The notes beneath the pieces were generated by a model that searched no databases, had not been told where the DNA came from, and saw only the letters and a program-made list of their open reading frames with translations. A stretch of 6,459 nt of DNA from Pseudomonadota bacterium (GTDB taxonomy: Bacteria > Pseudomonadota > Gammaproteobacteria > Burkholderiales > Burkholderiaceae_C): positions 1 to 6,459 of the forward strand of contig JAFAGF010000186.1 of the NCBI GenBank assembly GCA_023422975.1, given 5' to 3'. Position numbers and translations under genes: made by a program. Shown piece after piece: positions 1-5,546 of the stretch; the stretch's first letter is position 1; every line of letters starts with the position of its first letter.

Positions 1-38
1 CCCGAACCACTTCAATGTCTTAATTACGAAAGTCAACA

Positions 39-215
39 TTGGCCACTCCAAACTACGGATACGAAAAACGTCAACGCGAACTGGCAAAAAAGAACAAAAA
101 GGCAGATAAGCTGCGCGAAAAAGCCGAACGCAAAGTCAACCCTCAGCCCTCGACAGGGGATGATGTTGAGGCTGTGCAGCCGCCGCTGCCCACCACGCCT
201 CCCGTGCCAGAGTGA
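39..215 (+). CDS. Small basic charged protein of unknown function, TTG start
   Basis: This is a 58-residue reading frame beginning ATPNYGYEKRQRELAKK after the initiator. An in-frame TAA at 21-23 closes the frame upstream, and the only start-like codon after it is TTG at 39-41. GAAAG at 28-32 sits 6 bp before it as a ribosome binding site. Residues 8-35 are dominated by Lys, Arg and Glu with scattered Ala and Leu, suggesting a charged helix. The last 20 or so residues are acidic and proline-rich and probably disordered. There is no signal peptide or membrane segment, so it is likely cytoplasmic. The N-terminal NYGYEKRQRELAKK pattern resembles small hypothetical proteins I recall from Burkholderiales; no function is known to me. 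It ends directly before a strong terminator, which supports real expression as a short unit. The TTG start makes it easy for gene finders to miss. Confidence 0.72.
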   Translation: MATPNYGYEKRQRELAKKNKKADKLREKAERKVNPQPSTGDDVEAVQPPLPTTPPVPE

Positions 216-217
216 AT

Positions 218-248
218 AAAAAAAACCAGCCTGCAGGCTGGTTTTTTT
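218..248. terminator. Bidirectional rho-independent terminator
   Basis: Positions 219-248 form a perfect 30-bp palindrome. A GC-rich core (ACCAGCC, TGCA centre, GGCTGGT) is flanked by an A-tract on the left and seven T on the right, so either strand reads as a hairpin followed by a U-run. It lies 2 bp after the stop of the small gene on + and 16 bp past the stop of tesA on -, so it can end both converging transcripts. Confidence 0.93.
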
Positions 249-264
249 ATGGCTTACCGCATCG

Positions 265-930
265 TCACAGTAGCTTGTGCAGCACGGGCCACACATTGCC
301 CAGCAGGATAGGCTGGGCCTCGGCCGTGGGGTGAATGCGGTCTGCCTGAAACAGGGCCGTGGGATTGGGTGCATCTGCCACGCCCTTGAGGAATGCGGGC
401 ACCAAGGCGGTTTTGAATTCTTGGGCCACCCGGGCGAAAAGCTGCTCAAAGTCTCGGGCGTACTGCTTGCCATAGTTGGGTGGCATTTGCATGCCCAGTA
501 TTAAAACCGTAGCGCCTGCCGCTTGTGCAGCTTGCGTCATCGCCCTTAAATTATCTAAAGTGCCTCTCAGCGGCAGCCCCCGCAGCGCATCGTTGCCGCC
601 CAGTTCAATGATGACGATGCTGGGCTGGTGCTGCTTGAGCAGCGCTGGCAAGCGCATGCGCCCTCCGGATGTGGTCTCGCCGCTGATGCTGGCATTGGTC
701 ACGGTGACCGCTTGCTGCGAGGTTTTGAACTTTTGCTCCAGCAAAGCCACCCAACCTGTGCCGCGTGTCAGCCCATACTCCGCGCTCAGCGAGTCGCCCA
801 GCACCAAAACATGGTTGGGGCGGGCGGCCCAAGCGCCCGTGCTGGCGCTCAGTGCGCTCAAAGTCGCGATAAAGTGGCGACGATTTATCCCTGTGTGTGC
901 GTTGTGCATGCTTGTTACAAGGTTTTCCAT
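265..930 (-). CDS. tesA: GDSL/SGNH esterase, acyl-CoA thioesterase I / lysophospholipase (arylesterase) TesA
   Basis: This 221-residue protein belongs to the SGNH hydrolase TesA family, periplasmic serine hydrolases acting on acyl thioesters, lysophospholipids and aryl esters. The family blocks are present in order. Block I is VLVLGDSLSAEYG with nucleophile Ser47, and Gly84 lies in ASISGETTSGG. Block III is ELGGNDALRG with oxyanion Asn113, and the DRIHPTAEAQ block supplies Asp197 and His200. The N-terminus NRRHFIATLSALSASTGAWA (16-35) is a signal peptide with twin arginines at 17-18 and a likely AWA|AR cleavage, so it may use the Tat pathway. The start is uncertain: ATG at 930 overlaps the ybbA start codon, while an in-frame ATG at 909 (214 aa) keeps the whole signal peptide. 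Neither has a strong ribosome binding site. The head-to-head arrangement with ybbA matches the order known in E. coli. The function is confident; preferred substrate cannot be read from sequence. Confidence 0.93.
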   Translation of the reverse strand: MENLVTSMHNAHTGINRRHFIATLSALSASTGAWAARPNHVLVLGDSLSAEYGLTRGTGWVALLEQKFKTSQQAVTVTNASISGETTSGGRMRLPALLKQHQPSIVIIELGGNDALRGLPLRGTLDNLRAMTQAAQAAGATVLILGMQMPPNYGKQYARDFEQLFARVAQEFKTALVPAFLKGVADAPNPTALFQADRIHPTAEAQPILLGNVWPVLHKLL

Positions 931-1612
931 GTCTCTGAGTGTTTCTTCCCAGCCTGTGATCGAAGTGAATCATCTCTCCAAAGCCGTGACCGATTCCACG
1001 GGCACCCTAGAGATTCTGCGTGATATTCATTTTTCTCTGCAGCCACAGGAAACAGCGGCCATTGTGGGCGCCTCGGGCTCGGGCAAGAGTACCTTGCTTT
1101 CCATGCTGGCGGGTTTGGATACCCCTAGCCAAGGCACGGTGCGCGTGCAGGGCCAAGATATTTTTGCGCTGGATGAAGATGCACGCGCCGCGTTGCGCGG
1201 GCAAAAAATTGGTTTTGTTTTTCAAAGTTTTCAGTTGCTGCCCAATTTGACGGCCCTGGAAAACGTGATGCTGCCGCTGGAGCTGGCGGGCGTGCGCGCT
1301 GCGCGCCAGCAGGCGCAGGAGATGTTGCAACGCGTAGGGCTGGAGCAGCGCCTGCAGCACTACCCGAAGCTGCTGTCCGGCGGAGAGCAGCAGCGTGTGG
1401 CTTTGGCCAGGGCTTTTGTGGTGCAGCCTGCGGTGTTGCTGGCTGATGAGCCCACCGGCAGCCTGGACCATGCCACGGGCGCAGCCGTGATGGATTTGAT
1501 GCTGCAGCTCAACCGCGAGCAGGGCACAACGCTGGTGCTGGTGACCCACGACCGCGGGATTGCGGCGCAATGTGAGCGCATCTTGACCATAGAGGCTGGC
1601 CGTTTGGTGTGA
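929..1612 (+). CDS. ybbA: ABC transporter ATP-binding protein, YbbA/LolD type
   Basis: This 227-residue ATPase subunit belongs to the LolD/MacB/YbbA group, which drives membrane-lipid or efflux-type permeases from the cytoplasmic face of the inner membrane. All catalytic elements are intact: Walker A GASGSGKST (47-55), Q-loop Gln99 in GFVFQSFQLLP, signature LSGGEQQRVALARA (149-162), Walker B VLLADEPTG (169-177), D-loop SLD (178-180) and H-loop His207 in VTHD. The ATG at 929 is chosen because AAGG (919-922) lies 6 bp upstream and the N-terminus (PVIEVNHLSKAV) then aligns with the family. The open frame runs further left, but that part is antisense to tesA. No permease gene follows: the next gene is DUF3297. 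In E. coli ybbA is followed by the permease gene ybbP, so the partner here is either encoded elsewhere or absent. The tesA neighbour favours YbbA over LolD. Confidence 0.93.
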   Translation: MSLSVSSQPVIEVNHLSKAVTDSTGTLEILRDIHFSLQPQETAAIVGASGSGKSTLLSMLAGLDTPSQGTVRVQGQDIFALDEDARAALRGQKIGFVFQSFQLLPNLTALENVMLPLELAGVRAARQQAQEMLQRVGLEQRLQHYPKLLSGGEQQRVALARAFVVQPAVLLADEPTGSLDHATGAAVMDLMLQLNREQGTTLVLVTHDRGIAAQCERILTIEAGRLV

Positions 1613-1691
1613 GTGCAGGAATACGAGCGAAATGCAGGACAATCGCCGCATTCGTGAATTTGGGGCTAGGCCCCGCTGAACTGGAACCACT

Positions 1692-1940
1692 ATGACTGAA
1701 GCTACCGCCCGCCCTGCATTGCCTGATCATTTGTCGATCGACCCTACCAGCAAGTTTTTTGTCCGCGAAGTGTTTGAACACGACATTGGCATTCGTTTCA
1801 ATGGCAAGGAGCGCGGTGATGTGGAAGAGTACTGCGTGAGTGAAGGCTGGGTGAAGGTGCCTGCTGGTAAAACGCTGGATCGCAAGGGCCGCCCGCTGTT
1901 GATCAAGCTCAAGGGTGTGGTGGAGGCGTACTACCGTTAA
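1692..1940 (+). CDS. DUF3297 family protein
   Basis: This 82-residue soluble protein has no signal peptide or membrane segment. The sequence matches my memory of the DUF3297 family (about 80 aa, in Proteobacteria). The family-typical core FEHDIGIRFNGKERGDVEEYCVSEGWVKV is present at about 29-57, followed by AGKTLDRKGRPLLIKLKGVVEAYYR to the C-terminus, so it appears full length. Some databases label such proteins glutathione peroxidase; I see no selenocysteine or peroxidatic cysteine context to support that, and the single Cys is in EEYCVSEGW. The function is unknown. GGAA at 1683-1686, 5 bp before the ATG, is a usable ribosome binding site. The gene lies 79 bp after ybbA with no clear terminator between them, so read-through is possible, and it ends at a strong terminator. 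Confidence 0.9.
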   Translation: MTEATARPALPDHLSIDPTSKFFVREVFEHDIGIRFNGKERGDVEEYCVSEGWVKVPAGKTLDRKGRPLLIKLKGVVEAYYR

Positions 1941-1975
1941 GTACTAAAACAAGTACCAAAGCCTACACTTTGACC

Positions 1976-2000
1976 AAAAGCAGCTCTCGGGCTGCTTTTT
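1976..2000 (+). terminator. Rho-independent terminator after the DUF3297 gene
   Basis: The arms AAAAGCAGC (1976-1984) and GCTGCTTTT (1991-1999) pair across a 6-nt loop, and the T-run continues to 2000. It lies 36 bp after the DUF3297 stop codon. The A-rich left arm would give a weaker reverse terminator as well, but no converging gene needs it. Confidence 0.9.
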
Positions 2001-2079
2001 ATTTGCAAATTTTCACCATCGTAGACACACTTTTTGGAGTTCAAAGCGCGCAGGCGGGTTCTGCAAAGAAAGGGTGGGC

Positions 2080-2439
2080 ATGAAGGGTTTTCAAAACTGG
2101 ATGGGGTTGGCGTGCGTGTGGCTGGCAAGTGGGGTGTCTGCGCAGCCGCTTGATACGACCCAGACTTCACTGATTCAGCTGGCTGCTTCCATGAATGAAA
2201 TGGCGCTGTCTTGCGGGCATATGTCTGCGCAGGCGCTGCAAAGTGCACAGGCCAAACAGCGTGCCGCTATGTTGGTCCAAGGGGTGCTGCCTGCCCAATA
2301 CGATGTGGCCTATGCCAGCGCTAAAGCGGACTTTGCAACGCGCTGGACGTCGATCAGCAAAGACGAACAAAGCCGCAACTGTGCCCAGGTCAAAGCTATG
2401 AGCGAACGCGGTGTGGGGCAGCTTCCAAGTGCGAAATAG
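2080..2439 (+). CDS. Small predicted secreted/periplasmic protein with two cysteines, function unknown
   Basis: This 119-residue protein is not one I recognise. Residues 1-21 (MKGFQNWMGLACVWLASGVSA) form a Sec-type signal peptide: one Lys, a hydrophobic stretch, and a VSA|QP cleavage site. The mature part is about 98 residues, mostly predicted helix and rich in Ala, Gln and Ser. It has just two cysteines, Cys45 (ALSCGHM) and Cys101 (SRNCAQV), spaced as if they could form one disulfide tying two helices. The ATG at 2080 is preferred over an in-frame GTG at 2074 because AAGGG (2070-2074) sits 5 bp before it. A terminator precedes it, so it probably has its own promoter, though I could not identify one. 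It converges on sstT with a hairpin terminator between. The signal peptide and start site support a real gene; the product's job is unknown. Confidence 0.75.
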   Translation: MKGFQNWMGLACVWLASGVSAQPLDTTQTSLIQLAASMNEMALSCGHMSAQALQSAQAKQRAAMLVQGVLPAQYDVAYASAKADFATRWTSISKDEQSRNCAQVKAMSERGVGQLPSAK

Positions 2440-2525
2440 CCGCAGCGGTGCTGACTGGGCGGAGGCGAAGTTTCAAGGCTGGGTGCCGCTTAAGCACTGC
2501 CGCGCAATCTTGGAACTGCTGCATG

Positions 2526-2556
2526 AAAAAAGGCTCCGTGAAGGAGCCATTTTGTT
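2526..2556. terminator. Hairpin terminator between the secreted-protein gene and sstT
   Basis: GGCTCC (2532-2537) and GGAGCC (2543-2548) form a 6-bp stem with a GTGAA loop. On the minus strand the stem is followed by six T (complement of 2526-2531), a good terminator for sstT about 50 bp past its stop. On the plus strand the tail is ATTTTGTT, weaker but usable for the gene ending at 2439. The rest of the 2440-2600 gap shows nothing I can call. Confidence 0.85.
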
Positions 2557-2600
2557 AGGGAGCTGATGTGCCGCACCAGCGCATTGAGCTTCTACACTCT

Positions 2601-3815
2601 CTAAGACTTGCGCTCTTCCGCCAGGCAAGCGGCTGCGGTGAACAGCACGTCGGTCGAGGAGTTCAGTGCTGTCTCGGCAGAGTCTTGCAGCACGCCGATG
2701 ATGAAGCCAATCGCCACCACTTGCATAGCCACGTCGTTGGAGATACCAAACATGGAACAGGCCAAGGGGATCAGCAACAGCGAGCCGCCTGCTACGCCGG
2801 AGGCCCCGCAAGCACACACGGCAGACACCACGCACAGCAAAATGGCGGTGGGGATGTCTACAGCGATGCCCAGCGTGTGGGCCGCAGCCAGCGTCAGCAC
2901 ACTGATAGTGATGGCAGCGCCCGCCATGTTGATGGTGGCCCCCAGCGGAATGGCGACGCTGTAGGTGTTCTCATCCAAATTCAGGCGCTTGGCAATCGCC
3001 ATGTTGACCGGAATGTTGGCTGCAGAGCTGCGTGTGAAAAACGCTGTCACGCCGCTTTCGCGCAGGCACATCCACACCAGCGGGAAGGGGTTGCGGCGAA
3101 TCTTGTACCAAACAATGATGGGGTTGACCACCAGTGCCACAAACAGCATTGCCCCCAGCAATACAGCCAGCAGTTGCACGTAGCCAGCCAGAGCTTCGGT
3201 GCCGGTGGTGGCCACGGTGGCGGCTACCAGACCAAAAATACCGACAGGTGCCACGCGAATGACGGCTTGGATGATCAGGGTGATGCCATTGGACAGATCG
3301 GCCACGGCTTGGCGCGTGGTTTCTGCACCGCGGCGCAGTGCAATACCGATGGCCACGGCCCACACCAAAATGCCGATGTAATTGGCATTGAGCAACGCGT
3401 TAATCGGGTTGGCGACCGCGTTTTTGAGCAATTGCATCAGTACTTCACCAATGCCACCAGGGGCAGCCATGCCGGTGGCGGCATCAGTGAGCACCAGTGT
3501 GGTGGGGAAGAGGGTGCTGGCCACAACCGCCACAATCGCGGCACTCAAGGTGCCAACCACATACAGCCACAGCACGGGCTTGAGGTGGCTGCTCTCGCCA
3601 GGTCGCTTGTTGCTGATGGCGGCAATCACCAGCACAAACACCAAAATCGGTGCAACTGCTTTCAGGGCAGAGATAAACAGTGTGCCCAAGAACTCCACTT
3701 TGAGGGCAGCTTCTGGCCAGATGAGGGCAAGGGCAATACCCAGAACCAGGCCCATAACGATTTGCGTGACGATGCTGGTGCGCTGCGACCAGTTAATCAA
3801 AGGTTGGAAGATCAT
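2601..3815 (-). CDS. sstT: Serine/threonine:Na+ symporter SstT
   Basis: This 404-residue inner-membrane protein of the dicarboxylate/amino acid:cation symporter (DAACS) family takes up serine and threonine with sodium. Identity rests on strong resemblance to E. coli SstT as I remember it, including long matching stretches such as [19 protein letters not shown] (253-271) and the run from 336 on. Family elements in order are the N-terminal helix [13 protein letters not shown] (21-33), the loop APGGIGEVL (118-126), the serine-rich hairpin [11 protein letters not shown] (261-271) and the unwound helix motif [10 protein letters not shown] (292-301). After these come the second hairpin [10 protein letters not shown] (336-345) and the substrate/ion segment [12 protein letters not shown] (378-389). 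Length is near the usual 400-415. The ATG at 3815 is the only suitable start, although no clear Shine-Dalgarno precedes it. It is a single-gene unit with its own likely promoter and terminator, divergent from rlmB. Confidence 0.96.
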   Translation of the reverse strand: MIFQPLINWSQRTSIVTQIVMGLVLGIALALIWPEAALKVEFLGTLFISALKAVAPILVFVLVIAAISNKRPGESSHLKPVLWLYVVGTLSAAIVAVVASTLFPTTLVLTDAATGMAAPGGIGEVLMQLLKNAVANPINALLNANYIGILVWAVAIGIALRRGAETTRQAVADLSNGITLIIQAVIRVAPVGIFGLVAATVATTGTEALAGYVQLLAVLLGAMLFVALVVNPIIVWYKIRRNPFPLVWMCLRESGVTAFFTRSSAANIPVNMAIAKRLNLDENTYSVAIPLGATINMAGAAITISVLTLAAAHTLGIAVDIPTAILLCVVSAVCACGASGVAGGSLLLIPLACSMFGISNDVAMQVVAIGFIIGVLQDSAETALNSSTDVLFTAAACLAEERKS

Positions 3816-3851
3816 GTGAGAAAGGTTGCACCACTTACATATAAAGCGGCG

Positions 3852-3880
3852 AGTTTAGGTGCTCTGACATATTCCGTCAG
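3852..3880 (-). promoter_or_regulatory. Candidate sigma-70 promoter for sstT
   Basis: Read on the minus strand, CTGACG (3880-3875, 4 of 6 to TTGACA) and TAAACT (3857-3852, 4 of 6 to TATAAT) are separated by exactly 17 bp. Transcription would start near 3845, giving a leader of about 30 nt before the sstT ATG at 3815. This is the best spaced pair I found in the gap; it is a prediction from consensus only. Confidence 0.45.
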
Positions 3881-3889
3881 TGATATGTC
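3866..3889. promoter_or_regulatory. Inverted repeat overlapping the sstT -35 (possible operator)
   Basis: GACATAT (3866-3872) and ATATGTC (3883-3889) are perfect 7-bp inverted arms separated by 10 bp. The repeat spans the candidate sstT -35 element at 3875-3880, as a repressor or activator site would. A second overlapping pair, CTGAC (3864-3868) and GTCAG (3876-3880), lies within it. No T-run follows, so it is not a terminator. The binding protein is unknown. Confidence 0.4.
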
Positions 3890-3923
3890 TTCATAACTGC
3901 GCGGTATGAAGTGATGCTTGTGC

Positions 3924-3947
3924 GTGTTGATTTATCTAAGTCAACAC
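3924..3947. promoter_or_regulatory. Second inverted repeat in the sstT-rlmB gap (possible operator)
   Basis: GTGTTGA (3924-3930) and TCAACAC (3941-3947) are perfect 7-bp arms with a 10-bp spacer, the same geometry as the repeat at 3866-3889, though the half-site sequence differs. It lies 58 bp away centre to centre and 57 bp upstream of the chosen rlmB start. It could be a regulator site for rlmB or an RNA hairpin in its leader. Confidence 0.33.
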
Positions 3948-4004
3948 AAGGTATCTCACGACTTGCCACCGCAAGTGGTCATGACACTGGATAATTCGGC
4001 CACT

Positions 4005-4754
4005 ATGTCGTCCCCTAAAGTTCTTTTCGGCTTTCACGCCGTTGGCGTGCGTTTAAAGACCGCGCCCCAGTCCATCATTGAGATTTATTACGAAGGCACG
4101 CGCCGTGACGCGCGCATGCGCCAGTTCTTGGAAAAAGCCAAGGAAGCCGGGGCTCGCCTGATCGAAGCCGATGCCATGCGCATTGCCAAGCTGGCGGGCA
4201 GCCACGGGCACCAAGGCGTGGCGGCACGCGTGGAAGAAGTCAAAGACACCCGTACGCTGGACGAATTGCTGGACGACTTGGAAGAGTCGGGCGTCAAGAA
4301 CCCCTTGCTGCTGGTGCTCGATGGTGTGACCGATCCCCACAACCTGGGCGCCTGCTTGCGCGTGGCCGATGGTGCAGGCGTGCATGCCGTGATTGCCCCC
4401 AAGGACCATTCCTCGGGCATCAACGCCACAGTGGCCAAGGTGGCCAGCGGCGCTGCCGAGACTGTGCCTTACTTCATGGTCACCAACCTAGCGCGCACGC
4501 TCAAAGAGCTGCAAGCGCGCAACATCTGGGTGATCGGCACCAGCGGTGATGCCGACAAGCACCTGTACCAGGTCGATCTGAAAGGCCCGGTTGCTTTGGT
4601 GCTGGGTGCAGAGGGCGACGGTATGCGTCAGCTGACACGCAAGACCTGCGATGAACTCATCAGCATTCCCATGCAAGGTGCGGTGGAAAGCCTGAACGTA
4701 TCCGTCGCTAGCGGCGTGTGCCTGTACGAAGCCGTGCGTCAGCGTAAAGCTTAA
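4005..4754 (+). CDS. rlmB: 23S rRNA (guanosine-2'-O-)-methyltransferase RlmB
   Basis: This 249-residue SPOUT-class (SpoU/TrmH family) enzyme uses S-adenosylmethionine to methylate the 2'-OH of a conserved guanosine in the peptidyl-transferase region of 23S rRNA (G2251 in E. coli numbering). The N-terminal 75 or so residues ([11 protein letters not shown] ... [12 protein letters not shown]) are the RNA-binding SpoU substrate-binding domain. The catalytic knot domain carries motif 1 [14 protein letters not shown] (106-119, Asn113 and catalytic Arg119). Motif 2 is LGAEGDGMR (200-208, Glu203), and motif 3 is [18 protein letters not shown] (221-238, Asn231). The ATG at 4005 places the N-terminus as in E. 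coli RlmB. An in-frame ATG at 3981 would add eight residues and is not excluded, since neither has a strong ribosome binding site. The sirtuin gene follows after 24 bp, with no terminator between. Confidence 0.95.
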   Translation: MSSPKVLFGFHAVGVRLKTAPQSIIEIYYEGTRRDARMRQFLEKAKEAGARLIEADAMRIAKLAGSHGHQGVAARVEEVKDTRTLDELLDDLEESGVKNPLLLVLDGVTDPHNLGACLRVADGAGVHAVIAPKDHSSGINATVAKVASGAAETVPYFMVTNLARTLKELQARNIWVIGTSGDADKHLYQVDLKGPVALVLGAEGDGMRQLTRKTCDELISIPMQGAVESLNVSVASGVCLYEAVRQRKA

Positions 4755-4758
4755 TAAA

Positions 4759-4773
4759 GATAGCTATTAGCGC
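4759..4773. repeat. Possible fragment of a Comamonadaceae dispersed intergenic repeat
   Basis: GATAGCTATTAGCGC lies in the short rlmB-sirtuin gap and contains the palindrome ATAGCTAT. It resembles the GATAGCTGCTAGCGC-type core of short intergenic repeats I recall from Comamonas/Acidovorax-type genomes. Only one copy is visible here, so the assignment rests on memory. Confidence 0.25.
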
Positions 4774-4778
4774 CCGCC

Positions 4779-5543
4779 ATGTCTGTCTTGGAGGCCAAAA
4801 ACACTGAAAACATTGCGCAGGTGCAGCAATGGGTGCAGGCGGCCCGGCAGGTGGCAGTGCTCAGCGGGGCCGGAGTCAGTGCCGAGTCCGGTGTGCCCAC
4901 GTTTCGCGATACGCACACGGGCTACTGGGCGCAGTTTGATCCGCAGGAGATGGCGTCTGCACCGGGCTTTCGTGCGCACCCTCAGCGGGTGTGGCAGTGG
5001 TACAGCTACCGGCGCGATTTGATTGCCCAGGTGCAGCCGAATGCGGCGCACAGCGCGCTGGCTGCGTTTGCGCAGATCCATTCAGGCAAGCTGCAGCTGA
5101 TTACGCAAAACGTCGATGGCTTGCACCAGCGCGCAGGCAGCCATGACGTGATTGCCTTGCATGGCGATTTCATGCGCAATCAGTGGCTGGATGTGTGTTG
5201 CCCGCTGTGCAATATGGCGCATGCCTTGGCCCAAGGGGGCGAGCCACCACGCTGCAGCGCTTGCGGCAATATGTTGCGCCCGGGCGTGGTGTGGTTTGGT
5301 GAGCATTTGCCGGTCGATGCGCTGGCGCAGGCCGAGCAGGCGGTGAATGCCTGCGATGTGATGCTGGTGGTGGGTACGTCTGGGGTGGTTTACCCCGCTG
5401 CCGGCTTGGTGTTTCAGGCGCACCAGCGCGGCGCCAAGGTGGTCATCGTTAATCCGCAAGCCACCGAGCTGGATATGCTGGCCGATGCCGTAGTGCATCA
5501 AAATGCAGCAAAATCCTTGCCAGTACTGCTCCAGCAGCTCTGA
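4779..5543 (+). CDS. cobB: NAD-dependent protein deacylase, class III sirtuin (CobB/SIRT5-like)
   Basis: This 254-residue Sir2-family enzyme removes acyl groups from lysines using NAD+, releasing nicotinamide and O-acyl-ADP-ribose. The NAD-binding motif GAGVSAESGVPTFRD is at 30-44, TQNVDGLH at 109-116 and catalytic His128 in ALHGD. The zinc site is C141-x2-C144 with C159-x2-C162, and an extra Cys140 precedes it. NAD-contact segments follow: GTSGVVYPAAG at 199-209 and IVNPQATELD at 223-232. Tyr75 and Arg78 in WYSYRRD form the Tyr-x-x-Arg signature of SIRT5-like sirtuins, which implies desuccinylase/demalonylase as well as deacetylase activity. There is no signal peptide, so it is cytoplasmic. 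The ATG at 4779 has no evident Shine-Dalgarno. It sits 24 bp behind rlmB, so it is probably on the same transcript. The family is certain; acyl preference is inferred from the Tyr/Arg pair. Confidence 0.94.
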   Translation: MSVLEAKNTENIAQVQQWVQAARQVAVLSGAGVSAESGVPTFRDTHTGYWAQFDPQEMASAPGFRAHPQRVWQWYSYRRDLIAQVQPNAAHSALAAFAQIHSGKLQLITQNVDGLHQRAGSHDVIALHGDFMRNQWLDVCCPLCNMAHALAQGGEPPRCSACGNMLRPGVVWFGEHLPVDALAQAEQAVNACDVMLVVGTSGVVYPAAGLVFQAHQRGAKVVIVNPQATELDMLADAVVHQNAAKSLPVLLQQL

Positions 5544-5546
5544 AAT

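Noticed and set aside
33..473. A 146-codon minus-strand frame across the left end
   Set aside because: It crosses the palindromic terminator and overlaps both the TTG-started small gene and tesA in other frames; its sequence has no family-like features.
476..928. In-frame extension of ybbA upstream of 929
   Set aside because: The stretch is antisense to tesA coding sequence, the family N-terminus aligns at 929, and a ribosome binding site precedes 929.
1662..1674. GGGGC-TAG-GCCCC hairpin between ybbA and the DUF3297 gene
   Set aside because: The 5-bp stem has no T-run after it, so it is not an intrinsic terminator; it is too short to call a regulatory element without conservation data.
2001..2079. 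Search for a promoter for the small secreted-protein gene
   Set aside because: TTGCAA at 2003-2008 is -35-like, but no -10 box at suitable spacing follows, so I did not annotate one.
2568..3896. A 442-codon open frame on the plus strand opposite sstT, His/Gln/Gly-rich
   Set aside because: It is the antisense of a well-supported sstT gene. Its composition is what opposite-strand reading of this GC-biased membrane gene produces, and it has no recognisable domain.
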